A stretch of 26,064 nucleotides of DNA, from the NCBI GenBank assembly GCA_001695595.3, contig MBPM02000334.1, positions 1 to 26,064 of the forward strand. Reading direction: 5' to 3'. The translations under genes and the position numbers were made by a program. Within the stretch, counting starts at the first letter, position 1, and every line of letters starts with the position of its first letter. The notes below the pieces were generated by a model. That model was not told the origin of the DNA and did not search any database. It worked only from the letters and a program-made list of their open reading frames with translations. Shown here piece by piece: positions 11,450 through 24,199 of the stretch. This DNA comes from Plasmopara viticola (Eukaryota; Oomycota; Peronosporomycetes; Peronosporales; Peronosporaceae).

Positions 11450-12693
11450 GTGTGCGACCACAGATACGTCCTGTCTATCTTCCTAGACACCCACAGATGC
11501 AATCGAGCCACAACTAACTGTTTATTTATTCTTTTAAGACGCTCAGATGCTATACGGACAAAACCCCTCCATTCTATCCTTCTAGACATCCACAGATACA
11601 ATAGAGCCACAACTAAACGTATGATGACTTTTTAGAAGCACTGAGACGCTGTACGGCCCTAGATTTGTCCTTCCTGTCTTTCTAGACGTTCACAGATGCG
11701 ATAGGCAACTAAGCGTAATTTTTATCTTTAGAAGCGCTGACATTCTGTGCGACACAAATACGTCCTGTCTATCTTCCTAGACACCCACAGATGCAATCGA
11801 GCCACAACTAACTGTATATTTATTCTTTCAAGACGCTCAGATGCTGTACGGACAAAACCCCTCCATTCTATCCTTCTAGACATCCACAGATACAATAGAG
11901 CCACAACTGAACGAATGATGACTTTCTTGAAGCACTGAGACGCTGTACGGCCCTAGATTTGTCCTTCCTGTCTTTCCGGACGTTCACAGATGTGATAGAG
12001 ATGCAACAAAGCGTAATTTTAATCTTTAGAAGCGCTAACATTGTGTGCGACCACAGATACGTCCTGTCTATCTTCCTAGACACCCACAGATGCAATCGAG
12101 CCACAACTAACTGTTTATTTATTCTTTTAAGACGCTCAGATGCTATACGGACAAAACCCCTCCATTCTATCCTTCTAGACATCCACAGATACAATAGAGC
12201 CACAACTAAACGTATGATGACTTTTTAGAAGCACTGAGACGCTGTACGGCCCTAGATTTGTCCTTCCTGTCTTTCTAGACGTTCACAGATGCGATAGGCA
12301 ACTAAGCGTAATTTTTATCTTTAGAAGCGCTGACATTCTGTGCGACACAAATACGTCCTGTCTATCTTCCTAGACACCCACAGATGCAATCGAGCCACAA
12401 CTAACTGTATATTTATTCTTTCAAGACGCTCAGATGCTGTACGGACAAAACCCCTCCATTCTATCCTTCTAGACATCCACAGATACAATAGAGCCACAAC
12501 TGAACGAATGATGACTTTCTTGAAGCACTGAGACGCTGTACGGCCCTAGATTTGTCCTTCCTGTCTTTCCGGACGTTCACAGATGTGATAGAGATGCAAC
12601 AAAGCGTAATTTTAATCTTTAGAAGCGCTAACATTGTGTGCGACCACAGATACGTCCTGTCTATCTTCCTAGACACCCACAGATGCAATCGAG
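11450..12693 (-). repeat. Tandem copies of a 593-bp six-monomer unit
   Basis: The unit at about 11450-12042 is followed directly by a second copy at 12043-12635, and similarity continues to about 12693, where the b1 monomer changes (CGAGCCACAAC becomes CGAGTCACAAT). I saw no difference between the copies over the stretches compared, including the open frames at 11747-11938 and 12340-12531, which translate identically. This points to very recent unequal exchange or a local assembly duplication. Confidence 0.85.
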
Positions 12694-14135
12694 TCACAAT
12701 AATAGTATATTTATTCCTTCAAGACGCTCAGATGCTGTACGGACAAAATCCCGTCCTTTTTATCGTTCCGGACGTCCACAGATGCAATAGAGCCACAAAT
12801 TAAAAGTATGACGACTCTCTAGAAGCACGGATACGCTGTACGGCCCTAGATGTGTCCTTCCTGTCTTTCTAGACGTTAACAGATGCGATAGAGAAAAAAC
12901 TTAGCATATCTTTATTCTTTAGAAGCTCTAACGTTGTGTGCTGTCACAGATACGTCTTGTCTATCATTCATGACACCCACAGAAGCAATCTATCCACAAC
13001 TAATTGTATATTTATTCTTTCGAGACGCTGAAATGCTGTACGGACAAATATCCGCCTTTCTTTATTCTAAGATTTCCACAGACTCAAAAGAGCCACAAAC
13101 AAAAGTATGACGACTCTTCAGAAGCGCTAAGACGCTGTACGGCCCACGATTCGACCTTCCTGTATTTCTAGACGTTCACAGATGCGATAGAGCTGCAACT
13201 AAAGCGTATATTTATTCTTTAGAAGCGCTAACATTCTGTGCGACACAAATACGTCCTGTTTATCTTCCTAAACACCCACGGATGTAATCGAGCCACAACT
13301 AACTGTATATTTATTCTTTCAAGACGCTCAGATGCTTTACGGACAAAACCCCTCCATTCTATCCTTCTAGACATCCACAGATACAATAGAGTCACAACTG
13401 AACGTATGATGACTTTCTAGAAGCACTGAGACGCCGTACGGCCCTAGATTTGTCCTTCCTGTCTTTCTGGACGTTCACAGATGCGATAGAGATGCAACAA
13501 AGCGTAATTTTAATCTTTAGAAGCGCTGACATTGTGTGCGACCACAGATACGTCCTGTCTATCTTCCTAGACACCCACAGATGCAATCGAGTCACAAATA
13601 ATTGTATTTTTATTCCTTCAAGAAGCTTAGATGCTGTACGGACAAAACCCCATCCTTTCTTTTGTTCCGGACGTCCACAGATGCAATAGAGCCACAACTA
13701 AAAGTATGACGACTCTCTAGAAGCGCGGATACGCTGTACGGCCCTAGATGTGTCCTTTCTGACTTTCTAGACGTTCACAGATGCGATAGAGAAAGAACTT
13801 AGCGTATCATTATTCTTTAGAAGCTCTAACGTTGTGTGCTGTCACAGATACGTCTTGTCTATCATTTATGACACCCACAGATGCAATCTATCCACAACTG
13901 ATTGTATATTTATTCTTTCGAGACGCTGAAATGCTGTACGGACAAATATCCGCCTTTCTTTATTCTAAGATTTCCACAGACTCAAAAGAGCCACAAACAA
14001 AAGTATGACGACTCTTCAGAAGCGCTAAGACGCTGTACGGCCCACGATTCGGCCTTTCTGTATTTCTAGACGTTCACAGATGCGATAGAGCAGCAACTAA
14101 AGCGTATATTTATTCTTAAGAAGCGCTAACATTCT
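12340..14135 (-). repeat. Two tandem ~898-bp nine-monomer units
   Basis: The units at 12340-13237 and 13238-14135 each hold three trimers. The third trimer is diagnostic: GTGCTGTCACAGATACG, a TGACACCC variant in place of TAGACACCC, and CTATCCACAAC. The copies differ at scattered bases (for example ACAGAAGCAATC against ACAGATGCAATC), so they are older than the 593-bp pair. Three further 9-monomer units start at 14727, 15626 and 16524. Confidence 0.85.
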
Positions 14136-17100
14136 GTGCGACACAAATACGTCCTGTTTATCTTCCTAAACACCCACGGATGTAATCGAGCCACAACTAA
14201 CTGTATATTTATTCTTTCAAGACGCTCAGATGCTTTACGGACAAAACCCCTCCATTCTATCCTTCTAGACATCCACAGATACAATAGAGCCACAACTAAA
14301 TGTATGATGACTTTCTAGAAGCACTGAGAGCTGTACAGCCCTAGATTTGTCCTTCCTGTCTTTCTAGACGTTCACAGATGCGATAGAGATGCAACTAAGC
14401 GTAATTTATTCATTAAAAGCGCTAACATAGTGTGCGACCACAGATACGTCCTGTCTATCTTCCTAGACACCCACAGATGCAATCGAGCCACAACTAACTG
14501 TTTATTTATTCTTTTAAGACGCTCAGATGCTATACGGACAAAACCCCTCCATTCTATCCTTCTAGACATCCACAGATACAATAGAGCCACAACTAAACGT
14601 ATGATGACTTTTTAGAAGCACTGAGACGCTGTACGGCCCTAGATTTGTCCTTCCTGTCTTTCTAGACGTTCACAGATGCGATAGGCAACTAAGCGTAATT
14701 TTTATCTTTAGAAGCGCTGACATTCTGTGCGACACAAATACGTCCTGTCTATCTTCCTAGACACCCACAGATGCAATCGAGCCACAACTAACTGTATATT
14801 TATTCTTTCAAGACGCTCAGATGCTGTACGGACAAAACCCCTCCATTCTATCCTTCTAGACATCCACAGATACAATAGAGCCACAACTGAACGAATGATG
14901 ACTTTCTTGAAGCACTGAGACGCTGTACGGCCCTAGATTTGTCCTTCCTGTCTTTCCGGACGTTCACAGATGCGATAGAGCAGCAACTAAAGCGTATATT
15001 TATTCTTTAGAAGCGCTAACATTGTGTGCGACCACAGATACGTCCTGTCTATCTTCCTAGACACCCACAGATGCAATCGAGTCACAATAATAGTATATTT
15101 ATTCCTTCAAGACGCTCAGATGCTGTACGGACAAAATCCCGTCCTTTTTATCGTTCCGGACGTCCACAGATGCAATAGACCCACAAATTAAAAGTATGAC
15201 GACTCTCTAGAAGCACGGATACGCTGTACGGCCCTAGATGTGTGCTTCCTGTCTTTCTAGACGTTAACAGATGCGATAGAGAAAAAACTTAGCATATCTT
15301 TATTCTTTAGAAGCTCTAACGTTGTGTGCTGTCACAGATACGTCTTGTCTATCATTCATGACACCCACAGAAGCAATCTATCCACAACTAATTGTATATT
15401 TATTCTTTCGAGACGCTGAAATGCTGTACGGACAAATATCCGCCTTTCTTTATTCTAAGATTTCCACAGACTCAAAAGAGCCACAAACAAAAGTATGACG
15501 ACTCTTCAGAAGCGCTAAGACGCTGTACGGCCCACGATTCGACCTTCCTGTATTTCTAGACGTTCACAGATGCGATAGAGCTGCAACTAAAGCGTATATT
15601 TATTCTTTAGAAGCGCTAACATTCTGTGCGACACAAATACGTCCTGTTTATCTTCCTAAACACCCACGGATGTAATCGAGCCACAACTAACTGTATATTT
15701 ATTCTTTCAAGACGCTCAGATGCTTTACGGACAAAACCCCTCCATTCTATCCTTCTAGACATCCACAGATACAATAGAGTCACAACTGAACGTATGATGA
15801 CTTTCTAGAAGCACTGAGACGCCGTACGGCCCTAGATTTGTCCTTCCTGTCTTTCTGGACGTTCACAGATGCGATAGAGATGCAACAAAGCGTAATTTTA
15901 ATCTTTAGAAGCGCTGACATTGTGTGCGACCACAGATACGTCCTGTCTATCTTCCTAGACACCCACAGATGCAATCGAGTCACAAATAATTGTATTTTTA
16001 TTCCTTCAAGAAGCTTAGATGCTGTACGGACAAAACCCCATCCTTTCTTTTGTTCCGGACGTCCACAGATGCAATAGAGCCACAACTAAAAGTATGACGA
16101 CTCTCTAGAAGCGCGGATACGCTGTACGGCCCTAGATGTGTCCTTTCTGACTTTCTAGACGTTCACAGATGCGATAGAGAAAGAACTTAGCGTATCATTA
16201 TTCTTTAGAAGCTCTAACGTTGTGTGCTGTCACAGATACGTCTTGTCTATCATTTATGACACCCACAGATGCAATCTATCCACAACTGATTGTATATTTA
16301 TTCTTTCGAGACGCTGAAATGCTGTACGGACAAATATCCGCCTTTCTTTATTCTAAGATTTCCACAGACTCAAAAGAGCCACAAACAAAAGTATGACGAC
16401 TCTTCAGAAGCGCTAAGACGCTGTACGGCCCACGATTCGGCCTTTCTGTATTTCTAGACGTTCACAGATGCGATAGAGCAGCAACTAAAGCGTATATTTA
16501 TTCTTAAGAAGCGCTAACATTCTGTGCGACACAAATACGTCCTGTTTATCTTCCTAAACACCCACGGATGTAATCGAGCCACAACTAACTGTATATTTAT
16601 TCTTTCAAGACGCTCAGATGCTTTACGGACAAAACCCCTCCATTCTATCCTTCTAGACATCCACAGATACAATAGAGTTACAACTGAACGTATGATGACT
16701 TTCTAGAAGCACTGAGACGCTTTACGGCCCTCGATTTGTCCTTCCTGTCTTTCTGGACGTTCACAGATGCGATAGAGATGCAACAAAGCGTAATTTTAAT
16801 CTTTAGAAGCGCTGACATTGTGTGCGACCACAGATACGTCCTGTCTATCTTCCTAGACACCCACAGATGCAATCGAGTCACAAATAATTGTATTTTTATT
16901 CCTTCAAGAAGCTCAGATGCTATACGGACAAAACCCCTCCATTCTATCCTTCTAGACATCCACAGATACAATAGAGCCACAACTAAAAGTATGACGACTC
17001 TCAAGAAGCGCGGATACGCTGTACGGCCCTAGATGTGTCCTTTCTGTCTTTCTAGACGTTCACAGATGCGATAGAGAAAGAACTTAGCGTATCTTTATTC

Positions 17101-17719
17101 TTTAGAAGCTCTAACGTTGTGTGCTGTCACAGATACGTCTTGTCTATCATTTATGACACCCACAGATGCAATCTATCCACAACTGATTGTAAATTCATTT
17201 TTTCGAGACGCTGAGATGCTGTACGGACAAAGATCCTTCTTTTCTTTCTTCTAAGATTTCCACAGACTCAAAAGAGCTACAAATAAAGTGTTACGACTCT
17301 TCAGAAGTGCTAAGACGCTGTACGGCCCTACATTCGACCTTCCTGTATTTCTAGACGTTCACAGATGCGATAGAGCAGCAACTAAAGCGTATATTTATTC
17401 TTTAGAAGCGCTAACATTCTGTGCGACACAAATACGTCCTGTCTATCTTCCTAGACACCCACAGATGCAATCGAGCCACAACTAACTGTATATTTATTCT
17501 TTCAAGACGCTCAGATGCTATACGGACAAAACCCCTCCATTCTATCCTTCTAGACATCCACAGATACAATAGAGCCACAACTAAACGTATGATGACTTTC
17601 TAGAAGCACTGAGACGCTGTACGGCCCTAGATTTGTCCTTCCTGTCTTTCTAGACGTTCACAGATGCGATAGAGATGCAACTAAGCGTAATTTATTCTTT
17701 AAAAGCGCTAACATAGTGT

Positions 17720-17760
17720 GCGACCACAGATACAACACGTTTATATACAATTCGTTGTGG
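17720..17760. other. Second orientation switch (block B- to block C+)
   Basis: The - orientation monomer reads normally to GCGACCACAGATAC (about 17732) and should continue with GTCCTGTC. It is instead followed by AACACGTTTATATACAATTCG, an altered start of a + orientation C monomer (compare CAACAGAATGATTATACAAT). A short CAACA block is all that could serve as microhomology. No transposon end, terminal inverted repeat or target-site duplication is visible. Confidence 0.8.
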
Positions 17761-18799
17761 CTGCATTGCATCTGTGCATGTCTTGAGCGATAGAAAGGAC
17801 GTATTTGTGGCTGATCAAAGTCTCAGCGCTCCAACAGAATAATTATACACTTCGTTGAAGCTCTATAGCCTCCATGCATGTCGAGAGCGATAGAAAGGAC
17901 GTATCTGTGGCTGTACAACGTCTCAGCGCTCCAACAGAATGATTCTACAATTCGTTGGGGCTCTATTGCATCTGTGCATGTTGAGAGCGATAGAAAGGAC
18001 GTATCCGTGGCCGTACAGCGTCCCAGCGCTCGAACAGAATGATTATACACTTTGTTTGGGCTCTATTGCATCTGTGCATGTCTAGAGCGATAGAAAGGAC
18101 GTATCTGTGGCCGTACAGCGTCTCAGCACTCCAACAGAATAATTGTACACTTCGTTGGGGCTCTATTGCATCTGTGCATGTCTAGAGCGATAGAAAGGAC
18201 GTATCTGTGGCCGTACAACGTCTCAGCGCTCCAACAGAATGACTATACACTTCGTTGGGGCTCTTTTGCATCTGTGCATGTTTAGAGCGATAGAAAGGAC
18301 GTATCCGTGGCCATACAGCGTCCCAGCGCTCGAACAGAATGATTATACACTTCGTTGAGGCTCTTTTGTATCTGTGCATGTCTAGAGCGATAGAAAGGAC
18401 GTATCTGTGGCTGTACAACGTCTCAGCGATCCAACAGAATGATTATTCAATTCGTTGTGGCTGCATCGCATCTGTGGATGTCTAGAGCGATAGAACGGAC
18501 GTTTTTTTGCCGTACAATGTCTTAGCGCTCCAACATAATGAGTATACACTTCGTTGGGGCGATAGAAAGGACGTATCCGTGGCCGTACAGCGTCTCAGCA
18601 CTCCAACAGAATAATTGTACACTTCGTTGGGGCTCTATTGCATCTGTGCATGTCTAGAGCGATAGAAAGGACGTATCTGTGGCCGTACAACGTCTCAGCG
18701 CTCCAACCGAATGATTATACACTTCGTTGGGGCTCGTTTGCATCTGTGCATGTTTAGAACGATAGAAAGGACGTATCCGTGGCCATACAACGTCTCAGC

Positions 18800-21200
18800 A
18801 CTCGAACAGAATGATTGTACAGTTCGTTGGGGCTCTAATGCATGTGTGGATGTCTAGAGCAATAGAAAGGACGTTTCTGTGGCCGTATAACGTCTCAGCG
18901 CTCAAACAGAATGATTATACACTTCGTTGGGCTCTATTGCCACTGTGCATGTCTAGAGCGATAGAAAGAACGTATTCGTGGCCGTACAGCGTCCCAGCGC
19001 TCGAACAGAATGATTATACACTTCGTTGGGGCTCTATTGCATCCGTGCATGTCAAGAGCAATAGAAAGGACGAATCCGTGGCCGCACAACGTGTCAGTGC
19101 TCCAACAGAATGATTATACAGTTTGTTGGGGCTCTATTGCTTCCGTGCATGTCTAGAGCGATAGAAAGGACGTATCTGTGACTGTACAGCGTCTCAGCGC
19201 TCCATCATAATGATTATACACTTCGTTGGGGCTCTATTACATCTGTGCATGTCTAGAGCGAAAGAAAAGACGTATTTTTGGCCGTACAGTGTCTCAGCGC
19301 TCCAACAGAATGATTATACAATTCGTTGTTGCTGCATTGCATTTGTGCATGTCTAGAGCGATGGAAAGGACGTATTTTTGGCCGTACAATGTCTTAGCGC
19401 TCCAACAGAATGATTATACACTTCGTTGGGGCTCTAATGCATCCGTGCATGTTTAGAGCGATAGAAAGGACGTATCCGTGGCCGTACAGCGTCTCAGCGC
19501 TTCAACAGAATGATAATTTAAAACGTTGGGGATCTATTGCATATGTGCATGTCTAGAGCGATAGAAAGGACGTATCTGTGGTTGTACAACGTCTCAGCAC
19601 TCGAACAGAATGATTATACAATTCGTTGGGGCTCTAATGCATGTGTGGATGTCTAGAGCGATAGAAAGGACGTTTCTGTGGCCGTATAACGTCTCAGCGC
19701 TCAAATAGAATGATTATACACTTCGTTGGGGCTCTATTGCCACTGTCCATGTTTAGAGCGATAGAAAGATCGTATCCGTGGCCGTACAGCGTCCCAGCGC
19801 TCGAACAGAATGATTATACACTTCGTTGGGGCTCTATTGCATTCGTGCATGTCAAGAGCGATAGAAAGGACGTATCCGTGGCCGCACAACGTGTCAGTGC
19901 TCCAACAGAATGATTATACGGTTTGTTGGGGCTCTATTGCTTTCGTGCATGTCTAGAGCGATAGAAAGGACGTATCTGTGACTGTACAGCGTCTCAGCGC
20001 TCCAACATAATGATTATACACTTCGTTGGGGCTCTATTACATCTGTGCATGTCTAGAGCGAAAGAAAAGACGTATTTTTGGCCGTACAGTGTCTCAGCGC
20101 TCCAACAGAATGCTTATACAATTCGTTGTTGCTGCATTGCATTTGTGCATGTCTAGAGCGATGGAAAGGACGTATTTTTGGCCGTACAATGTCTTAGCGC
20201 TCCAACATTCGATTATATACTTCGTTGGGGCTCTAATGCATCTGTGCATGTCTAGAGGGATGGAAAGGACGTATTTTTGGCCGTACAATGTCTTAGCGCT
20301 CCAACAGAATGATTATACACTTCGTTGGGGCTCTAATGCATCCGTGCATGTCTAGAGCGATAGAAAGAACGTATTCGTGGCCGTACAGCGTCCCAGCGCT
20401 CGAACAGAATGATTATACACTTCGTTGAGGCTCTATTGCATCCGTGCATGTCAAGAGCGATAGAAAGGACGAATCCGTGGCCGCACAACGTGTCAGTGCT
20501 CCAACAGAATGATTATACAGTTTGTTGGGGCTCTATTGCTTCCGTGCATGTCTAGAGGGATAGAAAGGACGTATCTGTGACTGTACAGCGTCTCAGCGCT
20601 CCATCATAATGATTATACACTTCGTTGGGGCTCTATTACATCTGTGCATGTCTAGAGCGAAAGAAAAGACGTATTTTTGGCCGTACAGCGTCTCAGCGCC
20701 TCAACAGAATGATAATTTAAAACGTTGGTGCTCTATTGCATCTGTGCATGTCTAGAACGATAGAAAGGACGTATCTGTGGCCGTACAGTGTCTCAGCGCT
20801 CCAACAGATCAATTGTACACTTCGTTGGGGCTCTATTGCCTCCGTGAATGTCTAGAGCGATAGAAAGGACGTATCTGTGGCCGTACAACGTCTCAGCGAT
20901 CCAACATAATGATTATTCAATTCGTTGTGGCTGCATTGCATCTGTGGATGTCTAGAGCGATAGAAAGGACGTAATTTTGGCCGTACAATGTCTTAGCGCT
21001 CCAACATAATGATTATACACTTTGTTGGGACTCTAACGCATCCGTGCATGTCCAGAGCGATAGAAAGGACGTATCCGTGGCCGTACAGCGTCTCAGCGCT
21101 TCAACAGAATGATAATTTAAAACGTTGGGGCTCTATTGCAAATGTATATGTCTAGAGCGATCGAAAGGACGTATCCGTGGCCGCACAACGTGTCAGTGCT
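18800..21200 (+). repeat. Higher-order periodicity of 6 to 8 monomers in block C
   Basis: A marker variant (GCCGCACAACGTGTCAGTGC) occurs at 19081, 19881, 20480 and 21180, spaced 800, 599 and 700 bp. Flanking monomers are shared in the same order: GACTGTACAGCG next, then a TATTACATCTG monomer with GAAAGAAAAGACG, then GATGGAAAGGACG with TTTTTGG. An 8-monomer unit at about 18820-19620 repeats at about 19620-20420 with few differences, and shortened versions follow. Confidence 0.8.
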
Positions 21201-24199
21201 CCAACAGAATATTTAAACAGTTTGTTGGGGCTCTATTGCTTCCATGCATGTCTTGAGCGATAGAAAGGACGTATCTGTGGATGTACAGCGTCTGAGCGCT
21301 TCAACATAATGATTATACACTTCGTTGGGGCTCTATTACATCTGTGCATGTCTAGAGCGATAGAAACGACGTATCTTTGGCCGTACAGTGTCTCAGAGCT
21401 CCAACATAATGATTATACAATTCGTTGTGGCTGCATTGCATCTGTGCATGTCTAGAGCGATAGAAAGAACGTATTTTTGGCCGTACAATGTCTTAGCGCT
21501 CCAATATAATGATTGTATACTTCGTTGGGGCTCTAATGCATCTGTGCATGTCTTGAGCAATAGAAAGGACGTATCTTTTGCCGTACAACGTCTCAGCACT
21601 CGAATAGATTGATTATTCAATTCATTGGGGCTCTATAGCATCTGGGCATGTCTTGAGCAATAGAAAGGACGTTTCTGTAGCTGAACTACGTCTCAGCGCT
21701 CCAACAGAATAATAATACACCTCGTTGGGGCTCTATTGCCTCCGTGCATGTCTAGAGCGATAGAAAGGACGTATCTGTGGCCGTACAGCGTCTCAGCGCT
21801 CAAACAGAATGATTATACACTTCGTTGGGGCTCCATTGCATCTGGGAATGTCTAGAGCGATAGAAAGGACGTTTCCGTGGACGTACAACGTCTCAGCGCT
21901 CGAACAGAATGATTATACAATTTGTTGGAGCTCTATTGCATCTGTTCATGATTAGAGCAATAGCAAAGGACGTATCCGAGGCCGTACAGCGTCTTAGCGC
22001 TTCAACAGAATGATTATACACTTCGTAGGGGCTCTTTTGCCTCCGTGTATGTCTAGAGCGATAGAAAGGACGTATCTGTGGCCGTACAACGTCTCAGCGC
22101 TCCAACAGAATGAATATACAAGTCGTTGAGGCTCTTTTGCATCTGTGCATGTCTTGAGCAATAGAAAGGACGTATCTGTGGCTGTACAACGTCTCAGCGC
22201 TCCAACAAAATAATTATACACTTCGTTGGGGCTCTATTGCCTCCGTGCATGTGTAGAGCGATAGAAAAAAACGTATCTGTGGCCGAAAAACGTCTTACCG
22301 CTCCGACAGAATGATTTTCAATTCATTGGGGCTCTATTGCATCTGTGCATGTTTAGAGCGATAGAAAGGACGTATCCGTGGCCGTACAACGTCTAAGCAC
22401 TCGAACATAATGATTATACACTTTATTGGGGCTCTATTGCATCTGTGCATGTCTAGAGCGATAGAAAGGACGTATCTGTGGCCGTACAGCGTCTCAGCGC
22501 TCCAACAAAATGATTATACAATTCGTTGTGGCTGCATTGCATCTGTGCATGTCTAGAGCGATGGAAAGGACGAATTTTTGGCCGTACAATGTCTTAGCGC
22601 TCCAACATAATGAATTTACACTTCGTTGGGGCTCTATTGCATTTGTGCATGTCTAGACCGATAGAAAGGACGTATCTGTGGCCGTACAGCGTCTCAGCGC
22701 TTCAACAGAATGATTAACACTTCGTTGGGGCTCTATTGCCTCCGTGCATGTCTAGGGCGATAGAAATGACCTAACTGTAGCCGTACAACGTCTCAGCGCT
22801 CGAACAGAATGATTTTACAATTCGTTGGGGCTCTATTGCATCTGGGCATGTTAGAGCGATAGAAAGGACGTATCTGTGGCCGTACAGCGTCTCAGCGCTT
22901 ATACAGATTGATTATACATTTGGTTGGGGCTCTATTGCATCTGTGCATGTCTTGAGCGATAAAAAGGACGTATCTGTGGCTGTAAAGCGTCTCAGCCCTC
23001 CTACAGAATGATTATACACTTCATTGTTGCTCTATTGCATTTGTGCATGTCTAGAGCCATAAGAACGACATATTTTTGGCCGTAAAACGTCTCAGCGCTC
23101 CAACAGAATGATTATACAAATCGTTAAGGCTCTATTGCATCTGTGCATGTCTAGAGCGATAAAAAGGACGTATGTTTGGCCGTACAATGTCTTAGCGCTC
23201 CAACATAATGATTATAAACTTCGTTGGGGCTCTTTTGCTCCGTGCATGTCTAGAGCGATAGAAAAGACGTATCTGTGGCCGTACAGCGTCTCAGCGCTCC
23301 AACAGAATGATAATACACTTCGTTGGGGCTCTATTGCCTCCGTGCATGTCTAGAGCGATAGAAACGACGTAACTGTGGCCGTACAGCGTCTCAGCGCTCA
23401 ACCAGAATGATTATACACTTCGTTGTGGCTCTACTGCATCTGGGCATGTCTAGAGCGATAGAAAGGACGTATCCGTGGCCGTACAGCGTCTCAGCGCTTC
23501 AACAGAATGATTATACACTTCGTTGGGGCTCTTTTGCATCTGTGCATGTCTAGTGCGATAAAAAGGACGTATCCGTGGCCGTACAACGTCTCAGCGATCC
23601 AACAGAATGATTATACACTTCGTTAGGGCTCTATTACATCTGATAATGTCTAGAGCGATAGAAAGGACGTACCTGTGGCCGTACAGCGTTTCAGCGCTCC
23701 AACAGAATGATTATACAATTCGTTGGGGCTCTATTGCATCTGAGCATGTCTAGAGCGATAGAAAGGATGTATCTGTGGCCGTACAACGTCTCAGCGCTCC
23801 AACAGAATGATTATACAATTCGTTGTCGCTTCATTGCATTTGTGCATGTCTTGAGTTCTAGAAAGGACGTATATGTGGCCGCACAATGTCTCAGCGCTCC
23901 AACAGAATGATTATACACTTCGTTGGGGCTCTATTGCCTCCGTGCATGTTAAGAGCGATAAAAAGGACGTATCTGTGGCCGTACAGCATCTCAGCGCTTC
24001 AACAGAATGATTATACACTTCGCAGGGCACTTTTGCATCTGTGCATGTCTAGAGCGATATAAATGACGTAGGTTTGGCCGTACAATTTCTTAGCGCTCCA
24101 ACATAATGATTATACACTTTGTTGGGGCTCTATTGCATCTGGGCATGTCTAGAGCGATAGAAAGGATGTATCCGTGGCCGTACAGTGTGTCAGCGTTTC

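Larger units (their letters stand above)
11274..16676 (-). repeat. Segmental duplication inside block B (about 3.0 kb and 2.4 kb copies)
   Basis: The interval 11274-11992 matches 14254-14972 at an offset of 2980. The interval from about 12632 to 14288 matches about 15020-16676 at an offset of 2388. The two offsets differ by 592, exactly one 6-monomer unit, so the right copy lacks one such unit or the left copy gained one. Translations of open frames at 13238, 13392 and 13450 are identical to those at 15626, 15780 and 15838, and those at 11392 and 11450 to those at 14372 and 14430. The match ends at about 16677 (CAATAGAGCC against CAATAGAGTT). Confidence 0.85.
11066..17731 (-). repeat. Satellite block B, inverted orientation, trimer-based higher-order repeat
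   Basis: About 67 monomers of 97-100 bp in a fixed order of three types. b1 carries GTCCTGTCTATCTTCCTAGA, b2 carries CATTCTATCCTTCTAGACAT and b3 carries CCTTCCTGTCTTTCTAGACG. The b1 marker recurs every 294-299 bp (11171, 11468, 11762, 12061, 12355, 12654). Trimers are grouped again into 6- and 9-monomer units: a b1 variant with GCGACACAAATACG lies at 11156, 11747, 12340, 13238, 14136, 14727, 15626, 16524 and 17421, giving spacings of 591, 593, 898, 898, 591, 899, 898 and 897. Read on its own strand, b resembles A1 (AAGATAGACAGGACGTATCT) more than A2. Confidence 0.95.
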
